NCBI GenBank assembly: GCA_019633425.1
Contig: WSUB01000131.1
Span: forward strand, 1-64,000
Direction: 5' to 3'
DNA length: 64,000 nt
Source: Tulasnella sp. 424
Lineage: Eukaryota; Basidiomycota; Agaricomycetes; Cantharellales; Tulasnellaceae
Shown here piece after piece: positions 54,204-64,000 of this stretch; position 1 is the stretch's first letter, and each line of letters begins with the position of its first letter. The position numbers and the translations under genes were made by a program. A model generated the notes under the pieces. The model saw only the letters and a program-made list of their open reading frames with translations. It ran no database searches and had not been told where the DNA came from.

Positions 54204-56708
54204 TTACTCCGTCATTCGCTCCCGAACCCATGTAAGAAAGTTATCACAGTTCGTCACATTACTCTTCAGACCAAGTTTACCGTAAAGTATGGATGCTTCA
54301 CGAACGAGATCCTCGGCTTCTCCATATTGTGCCTGGTGTCGATGGAGCCAGCCGAGGAACCAAAGATTTTTGGCCAAAGATTGCATGGCTCCGGTCTGAC
54401 GAAATACCGCCTGAGCCTCCAAGTATGACTTTTCGGCCTCAGCATAGTGTCCCAAGGCTGAGAAGGCGCGTCCGAGCCCTTGGACGGAGTTTGCAAAGCC
54501 GACCCGATCCCCGATTTGAGAGTAGGTGTCGCGGGCTTGGGTGTACGACTCCTCGGCATTGGAATACTTGTTCCACATGAGGTACACATGTCCAAGACAG
54601 TGGACCGAGTGGGCAAAGCCAAGCCGATTTCCGATTTGAGAATAGGTGTCGCGGGCTTGGATGTATGACTCCTCGGCTTTGGAATACTCGCTTTGCATGG
54701 TGTACACGTCTCCCAGACACCTGACCGAATTGGCGAAGCCGAGTTGATCTCCGATTTGAGAGTAGGTGTCACGGGCTTGGATGTATAACTCCTTGGCTTT
54801 GGAATGCTCGCTTCGCATGCGGAACACTTCTCCCAGACCTTGGACGGAGTTGGCAAAGCCTTGCTGATTCTGGATTTGAGAGTAGGTGTTGCGAGCTCGG
54901 ATGTATGACTCCTCGGCTTTGGAATACTTGCTTTCCATTTGGTACACGTCCCCCAAACACCTGACTGAATTGGCAAAGCCGAGCTGATACCCGACTTGAG
55001 AGTAGGTGTCGCGGGCCAGGATATACAACTCCCTGGCTTTGGAGTACTCCCTTTGCATCTGGTACATGTCCCCAAGCGCATTTAGTGCTGTGGCTGTGGC
55101 TTGTTTATCTCCGACGGACTTGGCAACCACAAACGACTCTCGGAAGTAATTTTCTGCTTCAGACATGACGCCATTCCGCAGTTGAATCATGCCAAGCGCA
55201 CACAAAAGTGCGCTCGAGCGAGTTGTAGCTGATCCGCTGACTTTGCCGCTTGAGGGCATAACTTGATCCTGTGGGAATGCCGAGTGGGTACGTGTATATT
55301 GCAACAATGAGGAATCCGTACCATGAATGAAATTACTTGCTGGCATCTAATAGCCGTTGGTCGCTCATTTGCATTCAATCTCCAGCACTCCCCCATTAGA
55401 CTACAGAGTGCCTTGACTTGCTTGAGCTGAGAATTATCTCCGACCGCCGGAAGATCGCCTCTGGTTATGCGTAGAACAATCGCGAGGTCATTCTCCTCAT
55501 CAAATGGAAAATTCCCAGTGACCACCTAGATCGACCCAGAAGGGGAATGAGCTAACGCGCAGATATCTCTACAATACAGACCAACGCACCTCCCAACAGA
55601 TCCAACCCAAAGCCCAGATATCACTGGTCAAACCGGGTAACCCTCCCTCCAGCAACTCCGGAGCGGCCCACCGGACGGTCCAAGCTGGACCCGTCATAGT
55701 GATGAAATCCCCAGACGCAGCTATCTCCACCTTTAATGAATCGACCGTAGACGATGACGTGATTCGATGCTGAACCTTAATCACAGCTGCTGCGGTTGCG
55801 GAATCCATCGTCCGGGCAGAACCAAAGTCCGTAATAATCGCCTGGTTCTTGGAATTGACGAGAACGTTGAGCTGTTTCCAGGTAAATGTTAGCCCAGGCA
55901 AGCAAGAGTAAGTACATCAAGCCCACCGATTTTAGATCACCGTGGCAGATTGGCGGGGTTCTTCCATGGAGGTAACTCAGTCCCCTGGCAACATCACCGA
56001 TCTGTGGATCCGTAAGCGAAGGATGGATTACCGCAGCGAAAGAGATGGGTTTACCAAAGACACGCGTTCTGGAAGCTCCCAGTTGGCGGACCGAACGAAC
56101 TCACGCAAGTTGCCGTTCTTCTCCCACAAAAATACCATCCAACCGATACTTTGCTCGACATCTTCGACAAAACCAACAATCTTCACCACGTTCGGATGGG
56201 ATAAGTCGTTTAGAAGGTTGACCTCGTGAGCAAATGGCTTGACACAGACGATATCCGTGTTAAAACCACCCACGGCGGTCAGTGAACAACTTGCGAAGAC
56301 TTACAGCAAGGACCCGATCGTCGTCGGTGTCGGTGTCGAAGCGTAGCTTCTTGACTGCGACATACTCTGTGTCTTTGGACCCCAGGAGATTCGAGGACTG
56401 GGCGGGAACGAGTAGGGCTGCCTCGACGTCCGCTTTCCCGCCTGACTTGGGGGCTTTATCCTCGAGCGGTTTGATTCGGGCTTTCTCGATTCGTAGGTGG
56501 CCTAATGGTTCAAGTACGTTTCTCTAAAACGACACTTGGTAATTAGCCTCTTGCAGTTCCAACGAAATTTACATAGAGCCGAGCCGCCCACCGGACAGAT
56601 CTTAAGCCGCCTCATCGCCTCTTCAACTTCGTCGATTGCGGCATCTTGAGCGCTTATCGGTGGGTGTGAACTATTTATTGCGTGAAGATCCTTGGGATCC
56701 TCGGACAT
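54204..56708 (-). CDS. TKL-like kinase-TPR protein, intact paralogue, 714 aa
   Basis: Seven exons in perfect phase: 56708-56592, 56523-56305, 56237-56055, 56001-55927, 55871-55590, 55525-55322 and 55268-54204. A short N-terminus is followed by a protein kinase domain with EYVAVKKLRF (ATP-site Lys), HEVNLLNDLSHPNVV (alpha-C Glu), ICHGDLKS, ITDFGSA, RWAAPELL and DIWALGWICWE, the order of tyrosine-kinase-like Ser/Thr kinases. After RPTAIRC come eight or more 40-residue TPRs with a repeated Y(S/T)QI(G/Q)(D/N)..GFANSV..LG.V core. The near-identical repeats suggest recent repeat expansion. TPRs probably bind partner proteins. It is the paralogue of the broken gene at 7847-10361, sharing exon phases. 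Lineage-expanded kinase-TPR genes in Agaricomycetes have unknown roles. Confidence 0.85.
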
Positions 56709-57416
56709 GGTATCCTGCGTCTAATCAAGCTATGCGGTGGTGGAGTGTATGGTGTCGTTGAGGTAGGAAGTGAAATATCGATTGAGCAGAGTGGTGGTGG
56801 TCGATAAAGAGGGGCTAGCGCACTTCGTGGTGCGTGGGATCTCACCCCCTCTCGGCTGTGTTTATTGTGTACAACGCGGACTGTATCGGGTCAAATCAAG
56901 GTTCAACTTCATCTTTCTCGATTCGAAGATACGTGGCCTTTCCCGTCCGAACTCGACATCGGTCTGAGTGCAAATGACGACCATTATTCCAGCCCCTCGG
57001 TCTCTTCCGGCTACCTCGAAATATTTCGTGAAATTTACCCGCCGTTCGCGGCTGCATGTACTCCGATGCATAGAGTCGATCGGGGAAAGTGATTCCGTCA
57101 TCTCACCTTTGTATCTCTTTTGCTGTCACCGGCATATTCACTTGCTCGTCTTCCAGGCTAAATATAGGGCCGTACGGAGTCGACGATGCGCTGCTCAATA
57201 GCTGAACTACTCGATAGATTTGATTGCCCCACCCGAAAGACCAAGATACACCTCTAATAATAAAACAACTAATTACCCTACCACATGGAACGGTATTTAC
57301 AGCTTATATGAGAACGGCGAGATGTCAGATTCTTCTTCCCTGACAAGCATGTATTTAAGCTTACTCGAGAGACACTAGGAGAAGATCCCTTTAGTCACGT
57401 ACTCTTCTACTCTGTC
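56709..57416. other. Intergenic, no supported gene
   Basis: Upstream region of the kinase gene and 3' flank of MFS copy 1. No gene or RNA seen. Confidence 0.4.
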
Positions 57417-59533
57417 CTAGATACCTTAGAGTGCATTGCATAGTACCATAGGATCATTTGGGTGAACATCAACGCCACCATTCTAATGGGTAATCAATGA
57501 GGAATTCAAAACCAAAACGATGGGGAAATGGAACGTATACGTACATGGGCTGAAGAACTTGTACACCATACTTCGACGCGATCGCACCTAAAAATTTTGA
57601 AGACCGGTTAACGTTCGTGACTCGAGTCAGTCAAAACTGAAAACTGAGATTTCACCAGTCATAAAGGGAAAAACAGCGCCCCCAGCTTGCCCGAAAGCCC
57701 CGATAAATCCAATCGCACCAGCGAGCAACCAGGCTGGAAGGATTCCAGCCGCGACGTTGATCGACACGGGGTAGATAGGGCCAAGGAAGAGACCAACGAA
57801 GGAGACGGCGATGGCATTTTCGATGAGGGAAGGCACGAACCAAACGGTGAACTGCAAACTAGGATACGGAATGGAGAGAGGGATTTGTTAATATCCTGAA
57901 GCAGGAAATCATGGGACATAGGTGTATACCCAATGACCAGGGCGGTGTAGATGTAGATAACCCGTTGCTTGCCAACCTATCAGCACGAATGGGTCGTCAC
58001 GTTGACTACAGGGAGATAAAAAATCATAGGTTTCGTACCTTCTGATTAAGAGGAAGCAGGAGCACTCGACCAACCATCATCCCTTTTAATGGAAGTCACA
58101 GATAAGAATGAACAAACAGAGGATAGAGGCAAGGCCCGACGCACCCCCAAAGAAGCCGCTCGAAACATATCCTGATGACGGTCCACCGCCCCTTCGGTTG
58201 ATTAAAAAGGTGACAATCCATCCGCTAGAGTAGCCCGAGTGAATATCAGTAAATGACAGACCAAGGTGAGCGGGCCTGAGACAAGACGTACCCAACAGAC
58301 ACCTCGATTCCGACGTAAATCAAGATGAATACGGCCAAGGTCAGGACAAACTTCTGGGTGAAAATCTTCTTGTATGTGGTTTGTAAAGCAACTTTGGATG
58401 GCTCTGAAGATGGATCAGGAGGAAGGAGGTCTGGTATCCATTGCCGTCAATCACTCGGTCATGGCCAGCGCGTGTGAGGGACAACTAACTGACCGTCCTG
58501 TCTTTTCAGTCGGAACACGCCGACGATCGCCACCAGACCTGTCAAGGCTATTCCCATAGATATTAGGTAGTGGAATGACCAATGTTTCTTCTGAGAGAAC
58601 TGGGTAGAGACCAAAGGAGCGGCGAAAGCCCCTAGCCCGTAGAATGCGTGAAGGACACCCATGTTGGTGGACGAGTTCCGGGGGATGCACGCGACAAAGG
58701 TTTGGGCGGTCGCCCCCTATGGGAAGATCCATTAGTAAGTTCAACTTAAAGAACTGCCTATAGCTCGGGAAGACCTGCCTGTAGTGCCATCGAGAACCCT
58801 AGTGGGACAAACATTACGCACATCACGGGGAAAGGTGGTGCCGCCGCCAAAACAGCGTAAACCGAGGTTTGCATTGATGCCGCTTGGTAAAACGTGGGGT
58901 TAAGAGGGAAATAGTTTCTCAGAATGGACTAGACTCACTCAGGACTAGCGTCTAGTATTTGGAGGACGTCATTGGAAGGCATCCAGGACTTGATCAGGTT
59001 TGACCCACCTTTCCAAATCCCAGCTTTTCATTCAGCCAAACCACGCTGAACGAGCCAGTAATACAGCCCTAATGGCTCTGAGGAATGAGTAACAACTCGG
59101 GTGGGGAGGTATTCTGCCTACATACGATCGTACTGCAGATGAACAACATTGACACCGTTGCATATCCTAGCTAAAACCGCCGAGGTGAGCTCGGTGCTGG
59201 CATCCTCAACAATCAAAAAGCTTATCTCACATGATAGTTTTCCTGAATACGAGGCAGTAACGGCCCCAACGTTCCATCGTTCCAGCCGCAAACAAGTGCA
59301 CCCCAGCAGAGGGCAGCAAGAAATACTCTCTCTTTGGCTACACTTAGCTGTTGTCCCAGCTCGGGCGTCTTGACTCCAGAGACAATGCTACCCTCCCTTC
59401 CCACCTTTGAGTCTTTCTCAGCATCGCCCAGTTCAGTCAGTTCAATTTCTTGATTGAACGATGTTCGCCGGTGTTTGGTGACCGGCGTGCCTTCTAACGT
59501 TGGTATTTCCAAAACCGTTGTAGTTGTCGACAT
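57417..59533 (-). CDS. MFS transporter, BSC6-like, tandem copy 1
   Basis: ATG at 59533; exon ends checked at 59231, 59170-59126, 59068-59009 and the last exon to 57417. A cytosolic N-terminus (TKHRRTSFNQEIELTEL) leads to transmembrane segments: VFLAALCWGALVCGWNDGTLGPLLPRIQ, LGYATVSMLFICST, GATAQTFVACIPRNSSTNMG, LHAFYGLGAFAAPLVSTQ, then GWIVTFLINRRGGG, SSGYVSSGFFGG, FVPSLIENAIAVSFVGLFLGPIYP, GAIGFIGAFGQAGGAVFPF and a last helix (MVALMFTQMILWYYAM). The WNDGTLGPLLPRIQ signature and layout match the fungal MFS group that includes yeast BSC6 (substrate unknown). About a dozen short introns. No lesion seen. Head of a three-gene tandem array. Confidence 0.85.
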
Positions 59534-60530
59534 CGTGTGGGTAGAGTCAAGACGCGGTCCAATTTTTCCCTCGGCGAGCTCATGATAAACGAGTCGTAAT
59601 TGGGTGGATGAAGTGGAGGGACAGCGTAAAGACGGGCAAGGGATTTACCCGGGATTACCCGCATTTTACCCGAATCCTTGTCTCAATGGACCCTGAAGGC
59701 GCAATCACGCGGCGAGACCACGCCCCAACACGTATCATCAGCTGACGTGGAATTGTAAGTAAAAGATCTTTCCGAAAGCGGGAGGATGGAATGCCCGCGC
59801 ATTCGACAAAGATCTTATGGTACGAAGAGCAAACTCTGGTTAATTCGCGTGGCGCGATCACCTACATACTGATACCCTTACCGACTACACAAAGAGGGAG
59901 GGTCCACTGAATCCCAACTGGACCAGGACAGGAAGATTCAAAAATTGCAGGATATCGACCTCTGAGTCAGGCTTTTCTCGTGAAGAGGCCTTCTCCATGA
60001 ATGAGGACAAGGCAATCGATAGGTGAGAGAGTGAACCAATCCGGCCGTATAAGCTCCGAGGATACAGATAGAAATGCTTCGGATAGATGCAGTGTCTGTA
60101 TAATTCACTCTTAGAAGATGGTAGCTAGCTTTGGGACTTCGAGAAATCTCTCCGCTTACGCCGCTGAAAGCCTGTCCGAGATGGTTCGAGTCTTCAATCC
60201 GCCCGTCTCCATTACCCCCTTGCATGCCAAACGAATTTGGTCAGAAGATAGAGCTTGAGGCTCCGGTCCCTCGCAGTCCCGTCACAATAGACATCCCGGA
60301 GCAGCTCAAGTCTGGCTCAACGGATGCACGCAAAACCCAAATTAAAGCGACTGCTCTACTGATTTGCCAAGGTCAATGCACTCTATTTTTTCGCCGAAAG
60401 ACCAACAGGAGCTACTAAAAAAAGCTGTTGATCACTGAGCTGCACTAGGTTGCATTTACACGGTCTCTAAGTGGGGCGACATGTCATTATCTCTCCACAA
60501 AGGCGATTCCATCCTCCTCCAGCTTTTGCT
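59534..60530. other. Intergenic between MFS copies 1 and 2
   Basis: Presumed promoter of copy 1 and 3' flank of copy 2. Plus-strand frame 60131-60418 shows no features. No gene called. Confidence 0.4.
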
Positions 60531-62672
60531 TTATTCCAATGGAGAGACCTTGGAGTGCATTCCAAGGTACCATAGGATCAATTGAGCAAGCATGAGCGCC
60601 ACCATTCTGGATGCGTAATTGGTGAGCGGCTTAAAATTACGGGGCTTCGGAAGTTGAACTCACATGGGCTGAAGAACTTGCACACCGTACTTGGACGCGA
60701 TTGCACCTGCACCCACCAAAGGCGATTTAGTAATTATAGCAAGAGTCATTCAATGCCAAAAACAGAGGTCTTACCCGTCATGAAGGGGAAAACCGCCCCT
60801 CCAGCCTCTCCAAACGCCCCGATAAATCCAATCGCACCGGCGCGCAACCAGACCGGTAGAATTTCCGCCGCGACGTTGATAGACAAAGGATAGATGGGCC
60901 CCAAAAAAAAGCCAACGAAGGATACGGCGATTGCGTTTTCGACGAGGGAGGGGACGAACCAAACGGTGAATTGTAGCCTATACGACAGGATGAGAAGGAC
61001 AACGTTCAGCGCTCAGAGATCACAGAGCTCGAGGATGAGATGCGGGTTCGCACGCAATGACTAGCCCAATGTAAATGTATATGACACGTTGCTTGCCGAT
61101 CTGATCCCGTGAGCGGTTAACCTAGGCACGTCAGACTCTAATATAAAATGCATCGCTCGCACCTTCTGATTGACGGGGATGAGAAATACCCTGCCGAGCG
61201 TCATTCCTTGTTATAATGATCAGGATGTGAGCTGACGCAACCGAAGGCTGTTCTAAAGAGTATAACGTACCACCAAAGAAGCCACTCGAAACATAACCTG
61301 ACGAAGGTCCTCCGCCCCGTCGGCGTATCAGGAAAGTGACGATCCATCCACTGGGGTGGCCCGCATTAGTTTTGGGACAAAATACATACCAAAATAGCCC
61401 CGGCGGACAACGACAAATACCCAATTGAAATTTCAGTGCCAACGTAGACCAAGATGAAGGCAGCCAGAATCAGAACAAACTTCTGGCGAAAAATATGCTT
61501 GTATGTGCTTTGGATGGCGATCTTGGACGGCTCAGAAGACGACTCAGAAGACGGCTCAGGGGGGATAAGTTCTGCGATCGATTTACTTCAATCAAACCGA
61601 ACCCCAAAGAAAAGAAAACGACCTTAACTCACCATCCTGCCTTTTCAACCGGAACACTCCGACGGTAATGCCCAAGTTGGCCAAGGCAACCCCCATCGAT
61701 ATTAGGTAGTGGAATGACCATCGTTTCAGCTGAGAGAACTGCGTGGAAACTAAAGGAGCAGCAAAGGCCCCAAGCCCGTAGCATGCGTGCCATACACTCA
61801 TGTTGGTGGACGAATTTCGAGGGATGCATGCGACGAAGGTTTGGGTGACTGTACCCTAAGGAAAGATCGATAATTGAGTTCAAGTTAACAAACTCCTATG
61901 CTCGGGCAGACTTGCCAGCGATGCCATAGCGAACCCCATCCCAGCATATACGACACACATGACTGGGAAAGGCGGAGCCGGAGCCAAGATAGCGTAGAGC
62001 GAGATTTGGATCGACCCCACTTCAGAAAATATAGCGTTAAACGCTAACAAAATCTCTCCGAATGGGTCAGACTTACTCAGAACGAGCGACTAAACATTTG
62101 GACGGACGTGACTTAGCTGGGGATGTATCCTGATCAAATATGACACACCTTTCCAAATTCCAGCCTCTCGTAGAACCAGATCACGCTGAGTGAGCCAATA
62201 AGACAGCCCTTATGACTTGGGGAGTTAGTGGCGGCTCGGCTATGGGAGGATTCGGATAACGTACGACGGTATTGCAGACGAACAACATCGACACCGCTGT
62301 ATATCCCAACTAAGATGAAAGCGAGATGAGGTCAAAACCAGCACTCCTAGAGATAGATACTTAACTTACGTGATAATCCTTCTGAATCCGTGGTAGTAAC
62401 GGCCCCAAGGTCCCATCGTTCCAGCCGCAAAGGAAAGCACCGCAACAAAGAGCAGCGACAAATACCCTCTCTTGGACCAAACTTAGTTGTTGTCCCGGCT
62501 TGCAATCCTGGATCGCAGATGCAACGCTGCCCTCTTTTTCCGCGCTCGGGTCTCTCGAGACATTGCCCAATTCAGCCAGTCCAATTTCGTGGTTGAACGA
62601 CGTTCGCCGATGCTTTGTGTCTGGTGTTCCTTCTAACGCCGGCATATCCAAAGTAATTGTAGTTGTCGACAT
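60531..62672 (-). CDS. MFS transporter, BSC6-like, tandem copy 2
   Basis: ATG at 62672 (MSTTTITLDMPALEGTP), stop at 60531 after MVALMLAQLILWYLGMHSK. Same order of segments as copy 1: VFVAALCCGAFLCGWNDGTLGPLLPRIQ, SVWHACYGLGAFAAPLVSTQ, IRRRGGGPSSGYVSSGFFGG, NAIAVSFVGFFLGPIYP-type helix, LRAGAIGFIGAFGEAGGAVFPF. The N-terminus KHRRTSFNHEIGLAELG parallels copy 1. Introns are in matching places. A stretch (61550-61600) lengthens the central loop relative to copy 1 (an SEDDSEDGS-like repeat). The parts I read show no lesion. Substrate unknown. Confidence 0.8.
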
Positions 62673-63164
62673 TGGGGGGTAGATTCGAGATGTGGGCCAA
62701 GATTTGCATCGACGAGTCCATATTAAAACCCATCTGCGATTGAGAGGAGGGGCGGCGTAGGATGAGCGTCTTGGAAGGGATCCAAAGGATTTCACCGGAG
62801 ATTACCCGTGTTTAACCGAGGCATACGCCCTTGATTTCCTCAATGGAGATCGAATTCCGAGTTTCTAGTCTTAAGGAAGCATTATTGTCATAGTTCACTT
62901 GGGAAGTTGAAGCTCAGCTCAACGTCCGCGGGCCTGGGCCTTCATGTCGTCGAGCTTCCTGGACGAATCTCGTCGCTCGACCCACCGGTATGTGCTTCGT
63001 TAACAAACCAATCAATTACTCCTATTCAGAATGAGATTTCCAGGATATCTATAAACGACGAGATGTCATATTCTCTCACTCGACAAGGAGGCATTCAAGC
63101 TTTCACCTGAGCGATACTCGGAGAAATCCCTCGCCCTGGCACACGCACTCTTCACCTCTGCCCT
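62673..63164. other. Intergenic between MFS copies 2 and 3
   Basis: Promoter side of copy 2 and decayed 3' flank of copy 3. No gene seen. Confidence 0.4.
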
Positions 63165-64000
63165 TGATACCTTAGAGTGCACTGCATAGTATCATAGGAT
63201 AATTCGGGCGAGAATCAGCGCCACCATACCGGCGGGTAATTGGTGAGGATCTCGGGACCAAAACTACAGGAAATGGAACGTACATGGGCTGAGGAACTTG
63301 CACGCCGCACTTAGACGCGATCGCACCTAGCAATTTGACGGCCGATTAGCATTCGTGACTTGAGTTAGGTAACAATTAAACCCGAGAATTCACCGGTCAT
63401 AAATGGGAACACTGCTCCTTGTTAGAGAGCCCCAATAACTCCAATCGCCCCTGCGAGCAACCACGCTGGAAGAATTACGGCAGCCACGTTGATTGATATG
63501 GGGTAGATAGGTCCAAGAAGAAACCGACGAAGGAGACGGCGATAGCATTCTCGATGAGAGACGGCACGAACCAAACGGTAATTTGCAACCTTAGATATGG
63601 AGGGAAGAAAAGGGCTTGTTAAGATCCCGACGTGGGGAACCATGGAAAATGACCCCATACGCAATGACAAGGGAGGTATAGCTGTAGATGAACCGCTGCT
63701 TGCCAACCTATCAGAGGAAATGAGTAGTCTAGGTGGCTTTAGGTAGGTAGAATAATAAAATAGGTTTCGTACTTTATGGTTCACAGGGAGAGGAAGCACT
63801 CGCCCAAGCATCACTCCTTTTAAAAAGAAGAAATAGCCGAGCAAGATCGAACAGAGGATAGAGGGAGAGTCTGGCGCACCCCAAAAAAAGCCGCTCGAAA
63901 CGTATCCTGACGAAGGTCCACCGCCCCTTCTGTTGATTACGAAAGCGCAATCCATCCTCTGTACTAGCCCCAATGAGTATTAGCAGACGACAGTCCAAGG
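63165..64000 (-). pseudogene. MFS transporter, tandem copy 3, multiply broken; continues past the window
   Basis: The C-terminal half of a third BSC6-like gene is present (RRGGGPSSGYVSSGFFWG, VPSLIENAIAVSFVG, NVAAVILPAWLLAGAIGVIGAL). Lesions relative to copies 1 and 2: a one-base loss after AVSFVGF shifts frame; a TAA at 63422-63424 with loss of neighbouring bases at the GAFGQAGG motif; and a TGA at 63192-63194 replacing the Trp of ILWYY in the last helix. The N-terminal half lies beyond the right edge. Three independent lesions indicate a true pseudogene rather than a sequencing error. Confidence 0.8.

Noticed and set aside
1..64000. CRISPR arrays, bacterial operons, riboswitches
   Set aside because: No regularly spaced direct repeats; gene structure is intron-rich and eukaryotic throughout, so bacterial feature types do not apply.

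Overview
The window reads as nuclear DNA of a filamentous basidiomycete, most likely an Agaricomycete. Genes carry many short GT-AG introns (about 50-75 bp) that restore frame when removed. The content also fits: TKL-like kinase/TPR fusions, F-box genes, a BSC6-like MFS cluster, a GH5 glucanase with X2-type modules, a MAK5-type DEAD-box helicase, and a PARP-like family of the type I know from mushroom-forming fungi. All family names come from residue patterns read by eye; no search was run.

Layout. 1-6.0 kb: two diverged LTR-like ends pointing away from each other (1-216 and 4437 onward) around a five-exon gene of unknown function. 6-13 kb: a small acidic ORF, a kinase-TPR gene broken by one TGA, a 403-bp MITE directly upstream of it, and a broken Gag-like gene. 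13.2-14.1 kb: a six-exon small secreted protein. 14.4-30.2 kb: an accessory region of repeated, partly decayed copies of a gene that joins a Gag/capsid-like domain, a Pro-rich linker, a CxxC...FCxxQC zinc motif and a degenerate PARP-like ADP-ribosyltransferase (ART) domain. Copies at 14.4-16.2 kb (A) and 19.4-20.9 kb (C) are open across every junction I checked; the others are frameshifted, deleted or truncated. Copy A lies next to a divergent gene for a short Cys-rich-tail (CYSTM-like) protein, and this pair is duplicated as a decayed copy at 27.5-30.2 kb. A LINE fragment sits at the 5' side of copy A. An F-box gene with a decayed relative, and a three-exon unknown gene, are interspersed. 30.2-36.8 kb: a gene-poor stretch.

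37.5-64 kb is more conventional: an RRM-like gene divergent from a medium-chain alcohol dehydrogenase; a convergent GH5 glucanase; a MAK5/DDX24-like helicase; another Gag-domain gene (H) with a different, unassigned C-terminal domain; a multi-exon membrane protein; an intact kinase-TPR paralogue; and three tandem MFS transporters, the last of which is a pseudogene running off the window edge.

The most unusual content is the Gag-like family. A capsid-type domain has been joined to at least two different C-terminal domains. In every ART copy I could read, the catalytic His of the PARP fold is absent, although two copies keep full reading frames across 6-8 introns. This looks like a host family built from a retroelement capsid, with probable pseudoenzymes. 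Its function is unknown.
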